Assembly: GCA_003512955.1 (NCBI GenBank)
Contig: DOTG01000010.1
Coordinates: 1 to 45,937, forward strand
Source: Marinilabiliales bacterium
GTDB lineage: Bacteria; Bacteroidota; Bacteroidia; Bacteroidales; SZUA-534
Direction of reading: 5' to 3'
DNA: 45,937 nucleotides
Part shown: piece after piece, positions 1 to 8,301 of the stretch
Layout: each line of letters opens with the position of its first letter
Numbering within the stretch: the first letter of the stretch is position 1
The notes under the pieces: generated by a model
Databases searched by the model: none
The model's input: the letters and a program-made list of their open reading frames with translations, nothing else
What the model was told of the DNA's origin: nothing
Translations under genes and position numbers: made by a program

Positions 1-38
1 AAACTTTGTTAAGGAGCGACTAGTTACCTTATTTCCGC

Positions 39-115
39 AAGTCACGGGGTGACTAATTGAATAACAATTGTTTGCCTTCTTTGTGTTTGTGTCAAATTGA
101 GTCACCCCGTGACTT
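39..115. promoter_or_regulatory. Paired palindromes, mirrored GTCAC-N3-GTGAC sites
   Basis: AAGTCACGGGGTGACT at 39-54 is the exact reverse complement of AGTCACCCCGTGACTT at 100-115, giving a 16-base inverted repeat with a 45-base spacer. Each arm is itself a palindrome (GTCAC, three bases, GTGAC), so the stretch can be read either as two copies of one operator-like site, centres about 61 bases apart, or as a long hairpin. There is no T-run after the arms as expected for a terminator. The symmetry is seen directly; binding by a dimeric regulator is inference. No gene starts nearby inside the window, so the target would lie to the left. Confidence 0.55.
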
Positions 116-233
116 TCAACGGTTTACCAAATGATTTACGGATTTTAGGAGTTATCTGAAACGCCTTGGAAATATTGGCTGGAAGGTTTTCATCAGCAAA
201 AATAAGAGAAGGTGGACCTGTAAAAACTGAAAT

Positions 234-1292
234 TTAGTAAACCCTTGAACGGAAGGTGGCAGGAAACAATGGATAGATGAGCATGCTAATAGTCCCAAAA
301 CAAATAAAACACATCAAACTGGCCAAAATAGCCCAACCGATAGAAATGGTTACATGAAACAGGCTGAACAACCAAACGGTGATAAAAATGGCAAAGAGAT
401 TGAATAACCAGAGCTTGCCAATTTTGGTGAATGACCGGATGATAAACAATCCCCAACGGAAATTCTCAAGATAGATTAGAATAAACAAATACATGAAAAG
501 GGTAAGTAATTGGACAGCAATTGCATCTAATAAATAAAACAGTTCACCCCCTTTCCAATTGTAAAGCGTTTGATACACTTTATAATGGTTCAAAATCACC
601 CAAAGCACAAAAAGGAGGGCACTCAAAAGAAAAAGACGTTTTAGTTCCTGGTAACGAAAATGGTATTCAATCAGCCATTTGCCTTTACCCACCAAATAGC
701 CAATTATCATTACCAAGCCACCATACATCCAGGTAATTATATTTACCGGATGGCCAAACTGGCCCAATAATTCGGAGAAACTGATTTGAAGCAATTGCTG
801 GGTAGTAAATTCTGTAAAGCACTGCATCCCAAAATTAGGAATGCCCCCAATCCAACCTACAGCCAATAGCCCCATCAACAGTAAAAGCATGAAAAAAAAG
901 GGTGCCCAACGGTTTGCATTCCGCAAAAGAAAAAGGATGCCCCCAAATATTAAAAGTGGAATGATTACCAACAACATGCAATTAATTACAGAAAGTACCA
1001 CAGCTGTTACAGCCCATATCAGTGAACGGAAGTAAAAAAAGCGGGGATGGCGGCCTGTTTCGGAAAAAATATAGGCCCTAATGCCAAAGATAAAGGCAAT
1101 AAGGGTAAACAGCTTCCAATCGATAAACAGGTTGTAAAAATTAATTTCGGTAAACCAGTACGGCTCTTGGGTAGGAACCTTTAAAATGTCCTCCCCGATG
1201 AACAGATACCCCGCGAACAGCCACCCAAGAATTAGTGCTAAACTCACCATTGAGGAGTGCATAGGTTGGTGTTGCTGTTGGTGTATATTCAT
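234..1292 (-). CDS. DUF418-like polytopic membrane protein
   Basis: This is an integral membrane protein of about 352 residues with roughly nine or ten hydrophobic segments. The C-terminal half (YLLDAIAVQLLTLFMYLF, then IGKLWLFNLFAIFITVW) resembles the DUF418/YeiB family of inner-membrane proteins of unknown, possibly transport-related, function. I chose the ATG at 1292 over a TTG three codons upstream. The start lies about 20 bases after the stop of the toast-rack gene, so the two are probably co-transcribed. DUF418 proteins usually end in a GPLEWLWR-like motif; here the end is PLFPATFRSRVY, so the C-terminus is atypical or truncated. The family call is moderate; membrane location is clear. 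Confidence 0.6.
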   Translation of the reverse strand: MNIHQQQHQPMHSSMVSLALILGWLFAGYLFIGEDILKVPTQEPYWFTEINFYNLFIDWKLFTLIAFIFGIRAYIFSETGRHPRFFYFRSLIWAVTAVVLSVINCMLLVIIPLLIFGGILFLLRNANRWAPFFFMLLLLMGLLAVGWIGGIPNFGMQCFTEFTTQQLLQISFSELLGQFGHPVNIITWMYGGLVMIIGYLVGKGKWLIEYHFRYQELKRLFLLSALLFVLWVILNHYKVYQTLYNWKGGELFYLLDAIAVQLLTLFMYLFILIYLENFRWGLFIIRSFTKIGKLWLFNLFAIFITVWLFSLFHVTISIGWAILASLMCFICFGTISMLIYPLFPATFRSRVY

Positions 1293-1312
1293 GAAGTGCA
1301 ATTTAGTATCAA

Positions 1313-2068
1313 CTATTTTTCAGTAACAACCACGGTGCCCACAGCGCCAGTAATATCAAATTCAAGGTTGTGTTTGGTTTTGCCATACAACGCATTGGTG
1401 TATTCCTTGCCAACCTTTCTATACCCCGGGGTTTCAACCGAACCCAGGAACCCTTTCACAGTAACTTTTACACCAACATTAGCAGGAACAACTAGGTGCA
1501 TCTGGCCAATACCCGCATTTATGGTTGCAGAAAGGTCATTTTTCCATCCGCCCGACAAATCGAACAAGGCTTCACCAATGCCTGCTTCTACTTTCAGCAA
1601 GGGAACCGATGTGTTGGAAAGGTTTACTTTAAACGAACCAACACCTAGCCGGAAAAGTGCTTTAGAGACGTTCATCCCGCTAAAGTCAGCATCGGCTAAA
1701 CCGGCCCCTAATACCACCCCTAAAGAATAGTGGAGCCCACTGTTTAGTTGAATCCGGCAGATGTTGTTATCCTCAATATTATTATCCTCCTCCTTCATTT
1801 TGGCCATCACCGTGAGCTTACCCACATTTTGGTCTTCGGCAAAGGAGATGGTCGGGTCCCACTCGTCTTTGCTATAGGTAAGCTTCACCAGGGCTAATTC
1901 GGTGGCTCCTCCTGTCACAAAAAGCTGACCTCCGGTAACATGTATCAAGGCCTTGATGTGATCCGTTTTTGATTTCTTAATAGTTTGCTCCAAATCCGAC
2001 AGCGTCAATTGTCCAAAAGAAACAAAATTTAATACGCTGAGGGTAATTATGAGTAAAGCAGTTTTCAT
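1313..2068 (-). CDS. Exported toast-rack (DUF2154/LiaF-like) beta protein
   Basis: The protein has 251 residues with a signal peptide ending near SFGQ (residues 1-19). The rest is almost all short beta-strands separated by glycines, in patterns such as LGAGLADADFSGMNV, LGVGSFKVNLSNTSV and GIGEALFDLSGGW. These match the toast-rack N-terminal domain and LiaF-like C-terminal domain, which form a stacked beta structure at the cell envelope. Members are often found with envelope-stress or membrane proteins, and the DUF418-like gene follows after 20 bases. The molecular function is not known. The ATG at 2068 fits the signal peptide. Confidence 0.65.
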   Translation of the reverse strand: MKTALLIITLSVLNFVSFGQLTLSDLEQTIKKSKTDHIKALIHVTGGQLFVTGGATELALVKLTYSKDEWDPTISFAEDQNVGKLTVMAKMKEEDNNIEDNNICRIQLNSGLHYSLGVVLGAGLADADFSGMNVSKALFRLGVGSFKVNLSNTSVPLLKVEAGIGEALFDLSGGWKNDLSATINAGIGQMHLVVPANVGVKVTVKGFLGSVETPGYRKVGKEYTNALYGKTKHNLEFDITGAVGTVVVTEK

Positions 2069-2139
2069 ATGGTTTTTTTCGTCTATGTTGCAAGCTACTA
2101 AAAATGTTGGGGAATGTTCTAAATATACTCTGAAATATT

Positions 2140-2661
2140 CTACTGTGGCGATTGCAGAATACGTTTGAGGTTGGCATCGAATTGAGGGAGTTTTAAGGAA
2201 GCATTAAAGTTTGGATTTGGCACAAACTCTGCCGTGCAGGCATTAATGTATCCTTTAACAAAATTAGGTGCCAGACAATAAATCAAATCCTCCTCAGAAC
2301 CTAAAAAAGGCTCATTAAGGGTTAACAGTTCCGAAAAGTGGTGTGTTCTGGCTTTCAATTCAGTAGAATAATATTCAATAATCTCTTTTGAAATTTGAAT
2401 GATGATGGTATAATTCCCATAGGCCTGCCTCACAATGGAAAAATACTTAATAGTGACCGGGTCCTTGGCGGTAACTACGTCGGTGGTGTAATCGAGGTGG
2501 CTTTGAAACTGAAACCCTTCCGTGAGAATCCGCATCGCAGTAACCTTATCGCGGGTATTATGCAAAAAAGTGACCACTTCGTGCCCGGTTTCAATAACTT
2601 CCTCAAGTTTCTTTAGATAGTCAGCCTCCATAGACAAATCGTTGTAATAATGTGTGTCCAA
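2140..2661 (-). CDS. Small unknown protein, possibly ADP-ribosyltransferase-like fold
   Basis: The protein has 173 residues if it starts at the TTG at 2661, or 163 from the ATG at 2631. There is no signal peptide or membrane segment. The TTG directly abuts the TAG stop of the TlpA-like gene (2662-2664), which suggests translational coupling. The N-terminal part (FLHNTRDKVTAMRILTEGF, then YTTD) is loosely like the substrate-binding start of small ADP-ribosyltransferase-like folds, where a His is followed by an IL-x-x-GF helix. I do not see a convincing catalytic Glu motif, so this is only a suggestion. Homologues appear to be mostly uncharacterised proteins of Bacteroidota. The gene is about 70 bases upstream of the toast-rack gene. 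Confidence 0.6.
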   Translation of the reverse strand: MDTHYYNDLSMEADYLKKLEEVIETGHEVVTFLHNTRDKVTAMRILTEGFQFQSHLDYTTDVVTAKDPVTIKYFSIVRQAYGNYTIIIQISKEIIEYYSTELKARTHHFSELLTLNEPFLGSEEDLIYCLAPNFVKGYINACTAEFVPNPNFNASLKLPQFDANLKRILQSPQ

Positions 2662-3207
2662 CTATTGGGAATTTTTACTTATTTCATTGAATATGATTTT
2701 TTTCATCTGGTCGAATTCTTCACGGTTGAAAAGGCGCGTGGTATAGATGATCTTTCCTTCCCGATCGATGATCACGTTCCGGGTAACTCCAGAAGTTTTC
2801 AAGGCATACAATCCAAAGATTTCTGCACCGGGGTCTAATGCCAATGGATATGATATTTTGGTCTGTCCGGCCAATTCATTTGCTTTTTCCAAGGGTTCAT
2901 CCCGAACAACTCCCACCAACACAAAATCTTTATCTTTCAGGGGTTGCCAGATTTCACTTTCAATAAAAGGCATTTCTTTGCGGCAAACCCCGCACCAACT
3001 GGCTGTAAATTGGAGCATGACTACTTTACCCCGGTATTCTGATAACTTAAACGATTTTCCGTCATTTAGTATGGCCTGGAAATCGGGAGCCACATCGCCT
3101 ACGGTAACGATGTAACCCCGGCTTTCATCTTCGGATTGGGCATCTGCCTGATACCTTGTTGAAAACAAAAAAACAAATAACTGTATTAAAAGTATTGAAC
3201 GGAACAT
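2662..3207 (-). CDS. TlpA/ResA-like periplasmic thioredoxin
   Basis: This is a thiol-disulfide oxidoreductase or peroxiredoxin-like protein exported to the periplasm. From the ATG at 3207 it has 181 residues; a longer frame reaches a TTG at 3267, but the ATG places a signal peptide (FRSILLIQLFVFLF, cleavage near ADAQ) at the N-terminus. The domain starts with GDVAPDF (residues 37-43) and carries the active site WCGVC (Cys72, Cys75). The later ALDPGAEIFGLYALKTSGVTRNVIID segment holds the cis-proline-region equivalent (SGVTRN, with Thr where Pro is usual). It reads as the first gene of a four-gene envelope cluster on this strand. The Thr before the Arg makes redox specificity uncertain. Confidence 0.85.
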   Translation of the reverse strand: MFRSILLIQLFVFLFSTRYQADAQSEDESRGYIVTVGDVAPDFQAILNDGKSFKLSEYRGKVVMLQFTASWCGVCRKEMPFIESEIWQPLKDKDFVLVGVVRDEPLEKANELAGQTKISYPLALDPGAEIFGLYALKTSGVTRNVIIDREGKIIYTTRLFNREEFDQMKKIIFNEISKNSQ

Positions 3208-3367
3208 ATAATGCAGGTTTAAGCATGTGAAGGTAAAAAATATTTTCGTCAAGTAATAACCGGGCAAGGCTCCATTCCACCACCTAATTCATCTGGAACG
3301 GCTCCCGTAGCTACCAAAAGGCTTCATCCTTGAATGTGCATAATCATCTATTTTTCCATAAATGGAG

Positions 3368-4624
3368 CTACTTAAGTGACGGATCGGTTTTTTTCAAAAC
3401 GTGCATGATCCGTTCGGGTTGCCCATCGTTGGGCGCTGGTTTGATTTCAAGCAACGATGCCAACAAATTGTAAATATCCACATTATACAATAGCCCGGCA
3501 TCATAGCCCGATTTAAAATCGGGTCCAGTGGCGTAAAAAATGCCATACATGTCCTTGTTCAGGTTGTCGTAACCATGCGTGCCGGCATCGTAATGCTTTT
3601 TCTTTTTGTGCGAATAAGTGACGCTCCATGCACTGTCAGCCACAATGACCACCTCAGATACCCGCTTGCTTTGCTTGTAATGAAACCGTTCAGGAAGCAC
3701 AGCTTTGTCCCAGGCTTTTACACCAGCCACATTGGCAAGTGCCGTTAATATAGAATCTTTGCAGTTTTTTTGGGGATGCATTAAAATAAACGGGTTGTTC
3801 CCAATGGCCGTATCTATCCAGGGATTTTTTAAATAATCATTTAAGTAAACCACCCGGGTGGTATCAATTTTACCCATTCCATGATCCGACACAATAATGA
3901 AGTTGATGGAATCTTTAATAGCTAACCGGCTCATTTGCTGCATAAAATAACCAATCAAACTATCGAGCATGGCGACAGTTTGTTGAATCTGCGGGCTATC
4001 CGGGCCAAAATCGTGACCGATGCCATCGGTTTTATCCAAATACCACATGACCAAATGTGGGCGTTTTTCGTAGGGGAGATTCAGCCAGTGAATTACAGAA
4101 TCGGCCCGTTGCAGGTAAGGAAAGTTGTGATCGTATTTCTTCCAATAGGTGGGCTGGTAGCCTTTGATTTTTGCCTCGGAGCCTACCCAAAAATAGTTTG
4201 CAGAAATAACATTTTGAGCTTCGGCAGTTACCCAGATGGGTTCACCCAGGTAGAATTCCCCATTTTCGACTTTTGATCGGTCTCCAATAGCATAGTAATC
4301 ATCCACATCAGGGGCATAAAAACTGTTGGAGATCAATCCATGATTGCCCGGATAAAGTCCAGTCGCGATGGTATAATGGTTGGGAAAGGTTTTTGAAGGA
4401 AACGATGGTTGCAGCCCTTCGGCTTTAACACCCATTTTGGTAATGGAATCGAACCAAGGGGTTTGCACTTTTGACTGATAATCCCAACGGAATCCGTCGA
4501 GAGACAGTACCACCGTATAGTTTCGGGAGTCACTTATTTTTCTTGCCTTCCTGGAATTCAGAAAATCTTGAACTCCAACGGCTGCAATAAAAACCAATAG
4601 CAGGATGATAATTGTTTTTTTCAT
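3368..4624 (-). CDS. Exported nucleotide pyrophosphatase/phosphodiesterase (NPP family)
   Basis: This is an alkaline-phosphatase-superfamily enzyme expected to hydrolyse nucleotide or phospholipid diester bonds outside the cytoplasm. It has 418 residues with an N-terminal hydrophobic signal or anchor (residues 3-18). Two-metal-site residues are visible: Asp43 in LSLDG, nucleophile Thr79 in PSKTFPNHY, Asp200 and His204 in DKTDGIGHDFGP, Asp247 and His248 in VSDHGM, and a late His in GTHGYDN. ATGLYPGNHGL after the nucleophile is typical of NPP. The gene stands alone, followed upstream by a non-coding stretch that holds the hairpin terminating the efflux operon. The substrate cannot be read from sequence. 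Confidence 0.88.
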   Translation of the reverse strand: MKKTIIILLLVFIAAVGVQDFLNSRKARKISDSRNYTVVLSLDGFRWDYQSKVQTPWFDSITKMGVKAEGLQPSFPSKTFPNHYTIATGLYPGNHGLISNSFYAPDVDDYYAIGDRSKVENGEFYLGEPIWVTAEAQNVISANYFWVGSEAKIKGYQPTYWKKYDHNFPYLQRADSVIHWLNLPYEKRPHLVMWYLDKTDGIGHDFGPDSPQIQQTVAMLDSLIGYFMQQMSRLAIKDSINFIIVSDHGMGKIDTTRVVYLNDYLKNPWIDTAIGNNPFILMHPQKNCKDSILTALANVAGVKAWDKAVLPERFHYKQSKRVSEVVIVADSAWSVTYSHKKKKHYDAGTHGYDNLNKDMYGIFYATGPDFKSGYDAGLLYNVDIYNLLASLLEIKPAPNDGQPERIMHVLKKTDPSLK

Positions 4625-4771
4625 AGAACCGATTAAGATTTAATCTAAAAAAGTCATTATTAATCCAACTTGCACAATATAATTTTGCTATTTGTGAAAG
4701 TTAGGTTTTTTGCGCTATAACAGCATCAAAGATTACAATTTGCCCAAACTTTACCAAATGATTTAAACACA

Positions 4772-4803
4772 AACACCCGGAAATATTAAAACTTCCGGGC
4801 GTT
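4772..4803 (-). terminator. Hairpin after the RND efflux operon
   Basis: AACACCCGGAA (4772-4782) and TTCCGGGCGTT (4793-4803) form an 11-base stem with one A-C mismatch around a 10-base loop. It lies about 90 bases past the stop of the RND pump gene on the minus strand. The following T-tract is short and interrupted, so the terminator is moderate. Confidence 0.45.
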
Positions 4804-4890
4804 GTAACCTTGCTCAAATACTATTCTATACTTACAAAACAGTTGTATTCAAAACATCTTTGGTTAAAAGTTTAAATTGAACAACCTTCA

Positions 4891-7800
4891 TTAAAATAAA
4901 TCTTTCCATTTGTTTTCAGAGTATTTTAATACCTGTTTTTTTCTTTTCATGGTTATTTTTCCCGAATACATAATAAAATACATAGCCGGAATTAATATTA
5001 GGGTTAAGAAGGTTGCAAAGCTTAACCCGAAAATAATAGTCCACGAAAGCGGGCCAAAAAAGGCTACATTATCGCCACCAAAGTGGATGTGAGGTTCGAG
5101 ATGCGAAATTAAACCCACAAAATCGATGTTGAATCCAATAGCCAACGGTACTAAACCTAAAATGGTAGCTGTTGCTGTAAGCATTACCGGGGTAATCCTA
5201 GCTTTACCAGCCTGGATGATGGCTTCGCGGGGTTTGTAACCCTTGTCAATCAAAACATCGGTAAACTCAACCAATAAAATACCATTACGGACTACAATAC
5301 CAGCCAGTGCCACCATTCCCATACCGGTCATGATAATTGAAATTGGCATGCCGGTGAAAACAAATCCCAACAATACCCCGATGATACTAAACAATACTTC
5401 GGAAACAATAATGACAGGTTTCGACAATGAATTGAACTGGGTAATCAGGATGAACATGATTAGGCAAAGAGCCAACAACATTGCATTCCCAAGGAAATCG
5501 GAAGTTTCTTTTTGATCTTCCTGTTCACCGGTAATTTTAATATCGACACCTTCAGGTTTTTCGAAATTAGGGATACTCCGTTGAACCGCGGCTACCACTT
5601 CGTTGGCGGTATAGCCGGTTACCACATTCGAATTTATAGTGATTACACGGGTTAAATCCAAACGGGCAATGCTCCCCACCGAATTCTGGAATTTGGTTTT
5701 GGCCACTGCCGATAATGGGATCGAGCGCAGAATACCGGTATTCATATCGCGATAGGTAATATGCAGGTTGATCAGCTGATCGAGGTCTTCACGTTGTTCT
5801 TTCTTGAACCGCAACTGGATAGGATATTGCTCTTCTCCTTCACGGTATTTTGATGCTTCAACGCCATAGACAGCACTACGCATTGTACCTCCAACCTGAC
5901 CGGTACTAATACCTTCGTGGTTGGCCCTTACCCGGTCGAGGTCGATAATCACCTCCGGTTTTGTGCTTTCAAAATCGGTTTTAAACTTATCGGCTCCCGG
6001 AATTTTCAATGAATCGAGGTAATGAATAAATGCGTCAGAAGTAGCCATTAACTGTTCTAAATCATCGCTGCTAATTTCAATATTAACCGGCTTTCCTGTT
6101 GGAGGCCCCATGGCTTCCTTATCCACATTGATTTCGGCACCGGGAATATCGTTCACCACCTGTCTGAATTTTTCGAGGTATTCGTTGGTGTTAACTCCTT
6201 TACGTTTTCCGAATTCAACAAAGTTTACGGTAACTTTTGCTTTATGGGAGGTCTTTGTTCCTGAATCGAAAACATTATCGGAAGCGTTCATGGCAACATT
6301 TGATATAACCGATTCTACAACCGGATTATCATTACCTAAAACCCCAATTATCCGTTTCTCAACTTCCTTACATACCGAATCGGTAACCGTTACATCGGTT
6401 CCTACGGGCAGTTTAATGTAGGTGAAAATACTGCTAGGTTCACCATCGGGGAAAAATACCACCTTGGGGCTTTTAATTCCGGTAATAACCATTGTAACTA
6501 TAAACAACCCTATTATTCCCCAAAGCAAGCCTTGCGGACGTTTCTTCTGTAATACCCAACGTAATGCTTGTTCGTATTTATCCAAAGTTTTTGGTATAAT
6601 CGTTGTTTGGAAACGGTGCAATACTTTGTACATAAATAAATTATGCGATAGATAAACTACCAATCCAACCAGAGCCAGGTTTCCCCAAAATGGACTATGG
6701 GCAAGGTGCATAAGCAAGGCAAAAATTACAATTCCCCCACTTACCCTTATAATGGTTTTACGGGGTGTGGCAAGTTCTTCATCTTCATCGCGGTGCATAA
6801 ACGAAACGGCAAATACCGGGTTTATAATGTAAGCAACAACCAACGAAGCAAACAGGGTGATGATAATGGTAATTGGAATAAATTTCATGAAACTACCAAC
6901 AACGCCCGGCCAGAAGGCTAATGGAAAGAAAGGTGCCAGCGTGGTTAAGGTACCAGCTAAAATGGGGACAAATACTTCGCCGGCAGCAAATTTTGCCGCA
7001 GTGACAATGTCCATACCTCCTTTCATATAAATTCGGTGGGTGTTTTCGATTACCACAATGGCATCGTCAACCACAATACCCAAAGCAAAAATGAACGAGA
7101 ACATGACCAACATGTTCATGGTAAAACCCATCCAAGGCATAACTATGTAAGCCAAAGCCATTGATAATGGAACCGACATGCCCACAAAAAAGGCATTGGT
7201 AACCCCCATAAAGAACATTAACACCATAGTAACCAGTAAGAATCCAATAATAATGGTGTTGTTCAAATCAATAAGTGTGGTACGGGTATATTTGCTTTGG
7301 TCACCCGATACGGTAACATCAACGCCTTTGGGAAATTTATTCTGTTGCAGATCTTCCATTATTTCCTTTATCTTATCAGAAGCATCCAACAGGTTTTGAC
7401 CGCTCTTTTTAATGACGTTCAAAGTAATGACGTTCAGTCCATCTAAACGGGCAAAACTTTCCTGTTCTTTAAAACCCATTTTTACTTCGGCCACATCTTT
7501 TAAATAAACCAATCCCCCGCCGGATGAACCAATAACCAGGTTCTTTATCGTTTCAATATCTTTAAACTCGCCTACAACACGGATATTACGGGTCATGCCC
7601 ATCAGGTTAACGGTACCACCCGAAACGGTCATGTTCTCATATTGTATGGCCATTTGGACATCGTTGAATGTAAGGTTATAGGCATTCATTTTGTACATAT
7701 CCAGGTTAACCTGAACTTCCTTGTCAAGTGCGCCTACAATATCAACACGGGTAATCTCGCTCAGGCTTTCAATACGATCCTGAACCTCATCGGCATAAAC

Positions 7801-8283
7801 TTTAAGCTGATCCAGTGTGAAATTCCCTGAAAGGTTGATATACATAATAGGTATCTCCGAAAGGTCGATATCAATCACATTGGGGTCGGCAGGCAGGTCG
7901 TTTGGCAAATCGCTTTTAGTTTTATCCACTGCATCCTTTACCTTCCGTTTGGCATCTTCAACAACAATATCGGTCTGGAACTCTATTACAATACTCGACA
8001 CATCCTGAATGGAATTGCTCGATATTTTTTTCACCCCACTGATTGATTTTATATTTTTCTCTAACGGCCGGGTAACCAAATTTTCCATATCCTGAGGCGA
8101 TGTACCCGGGTATATGGTGCTCACAATAATTGTTGGGATAACAATTTCAGGGAACTGTTCTTTAGGGATGCTCTGATAACTGATCATCCCAAACACAGCT
8201 AATATTAAAATCAGCACATAAATACTGGTTTTATTATCGATGGCCCAGCTTGTGGGCTTGAATTCTTTGAACTTTTTTTCCAT
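4891..8283 (-). CDS. RND efflux pump, inner-membrane permease (HAE1/AcrB type)
   Basis: This is the proton-driven inner-membrane subunit of a tripartite efflux pump. It has 1130 residues in two homologous halves. The first transmembrane helix (residues about 18-35) is followed by a porter domain (IVVSTIYPGTSPQDMENLVTRP) and the helix bundle with GIVVDDAIVVIENTHR around residue 400; the second half repeats this with GIVVRNGILLVEF near residue 1000. Between the halves (about residues 500-610) lie two extra hydrophobic segments, which makes it longer than AcrB (about 1050). It is the last gene of the operon tetR-tolC-fusion protein-RND, 18 bases after the fusion protein. Substrates cannot be predicted. 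Confidence 0.95.
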   Translation of the reverse strand: MEKKFKEFKPTSWAIDNKTSIYVLILILAVFGMISYQSIPKEQFPEIVIPTIIVSTIYPGTSPQDMENLVTRPLEKNIKSISGVKKISSNSIQDVSSIVIEFQTDIVVEDAKRKVKDAVDKTKSDLPNDLPADPNVIDIDLSEIPIMYINLSGNFTLDQLKVYADEVQDRIESLSEITRVDIVGALDKEVQVNLDMYKMNAYNLTFNDVQMAIQYENMTVSGGTVNLMGMTRNIRVVGEFKDIETIKNLVIGSSGGGLVYLKDVAEVKMGFKEQESFARLDGLNVITLNVIKKSGQNLLDASDKIKEIMEDLQQNKFPKGVDVTVSGDQSKYTRTTLIDLNNTIIIGFLLVTMVLMFFMGVTNAFFVGMSVPLSMALAYIVMPWMGFTMNMLVMFSFIFALGIVVDDAIVVIENTHRIYMKGGMDIVTAAKFAAGEVFVPILAGTLTTLAPFFPLAFWPGVVGSFMKFIPITIIITLFASLVVAYIINPVFAVSFMHRDEDEELATPRKTIIRVSGGIVIFALLMHLAHSPFWGNLALVGLVVYLSHNLFMYKVLHRFQTTIIPKTLDKYEQALRWVLQKKRPQGLLWGIIGLFIVTMVITGIKSPKVVFFPDGEPSSIFTYIKLPVGTDVTVTDSVCKEVEKRIIGVLGNDNPVVESVISNVAMNASDNVFDSGTKTSHKAKVTVNFVEFGKRKGVNTNEYLEKFRQVVNDIPGAEINVDKEAMGPPTGKPVNIEISSDDLEQLMATSDAFIHYLDSLKIPGADKFKTDFESTKPEVIIDLDRVRANHEGISTGQVGGTMRSAVYGVEASKYREGEEQYPIQLRFKKEQREDLDQLINLHITYRDMNTGILRSIPLSAVAKTKFQNSVGSIARLDLTRVITINSNVVTGYTANEVVAAVQRSIPNFEKPEGVDIKITGEQEDQKETSDFLGNAMLLALCLIMFILITQFNSLSKPVIIVSEVLFSIIGVLLGFVFTGMPISIIMTGMGMVALAGIVVRNGILLVEFTDVLIDKGYKPREAIIQAGKARITPVMLTATATILGLVPLAIGFNIDFVGLISHLEPHIHFGGDNVAFFGPLSWTIIFGLSFATFLTLILIPAMYFIMYSGKITMKRKKQVLKYSENKWKDLF

Positions 8284-8301
8284 CGTCGTTGTTTTTTTAG
8301 G

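Noticed and set aside
3268..3367. Possible tRNA or small RNA in the gap between the TlpA-like and NPP genes
   Set aside because: No cloverleaf, anticodon arm or T-loop could be folded, and no terminator follows.
4891..5130. His-rich segment (SHLEPHIHFGG) of the RND pump as a metal-binding site
   Set aside because: Similar loops occur in many RND pumps of Bacteroidota as I recall them, with no metal-resistance gene nearby; a metal role cannot be supported.
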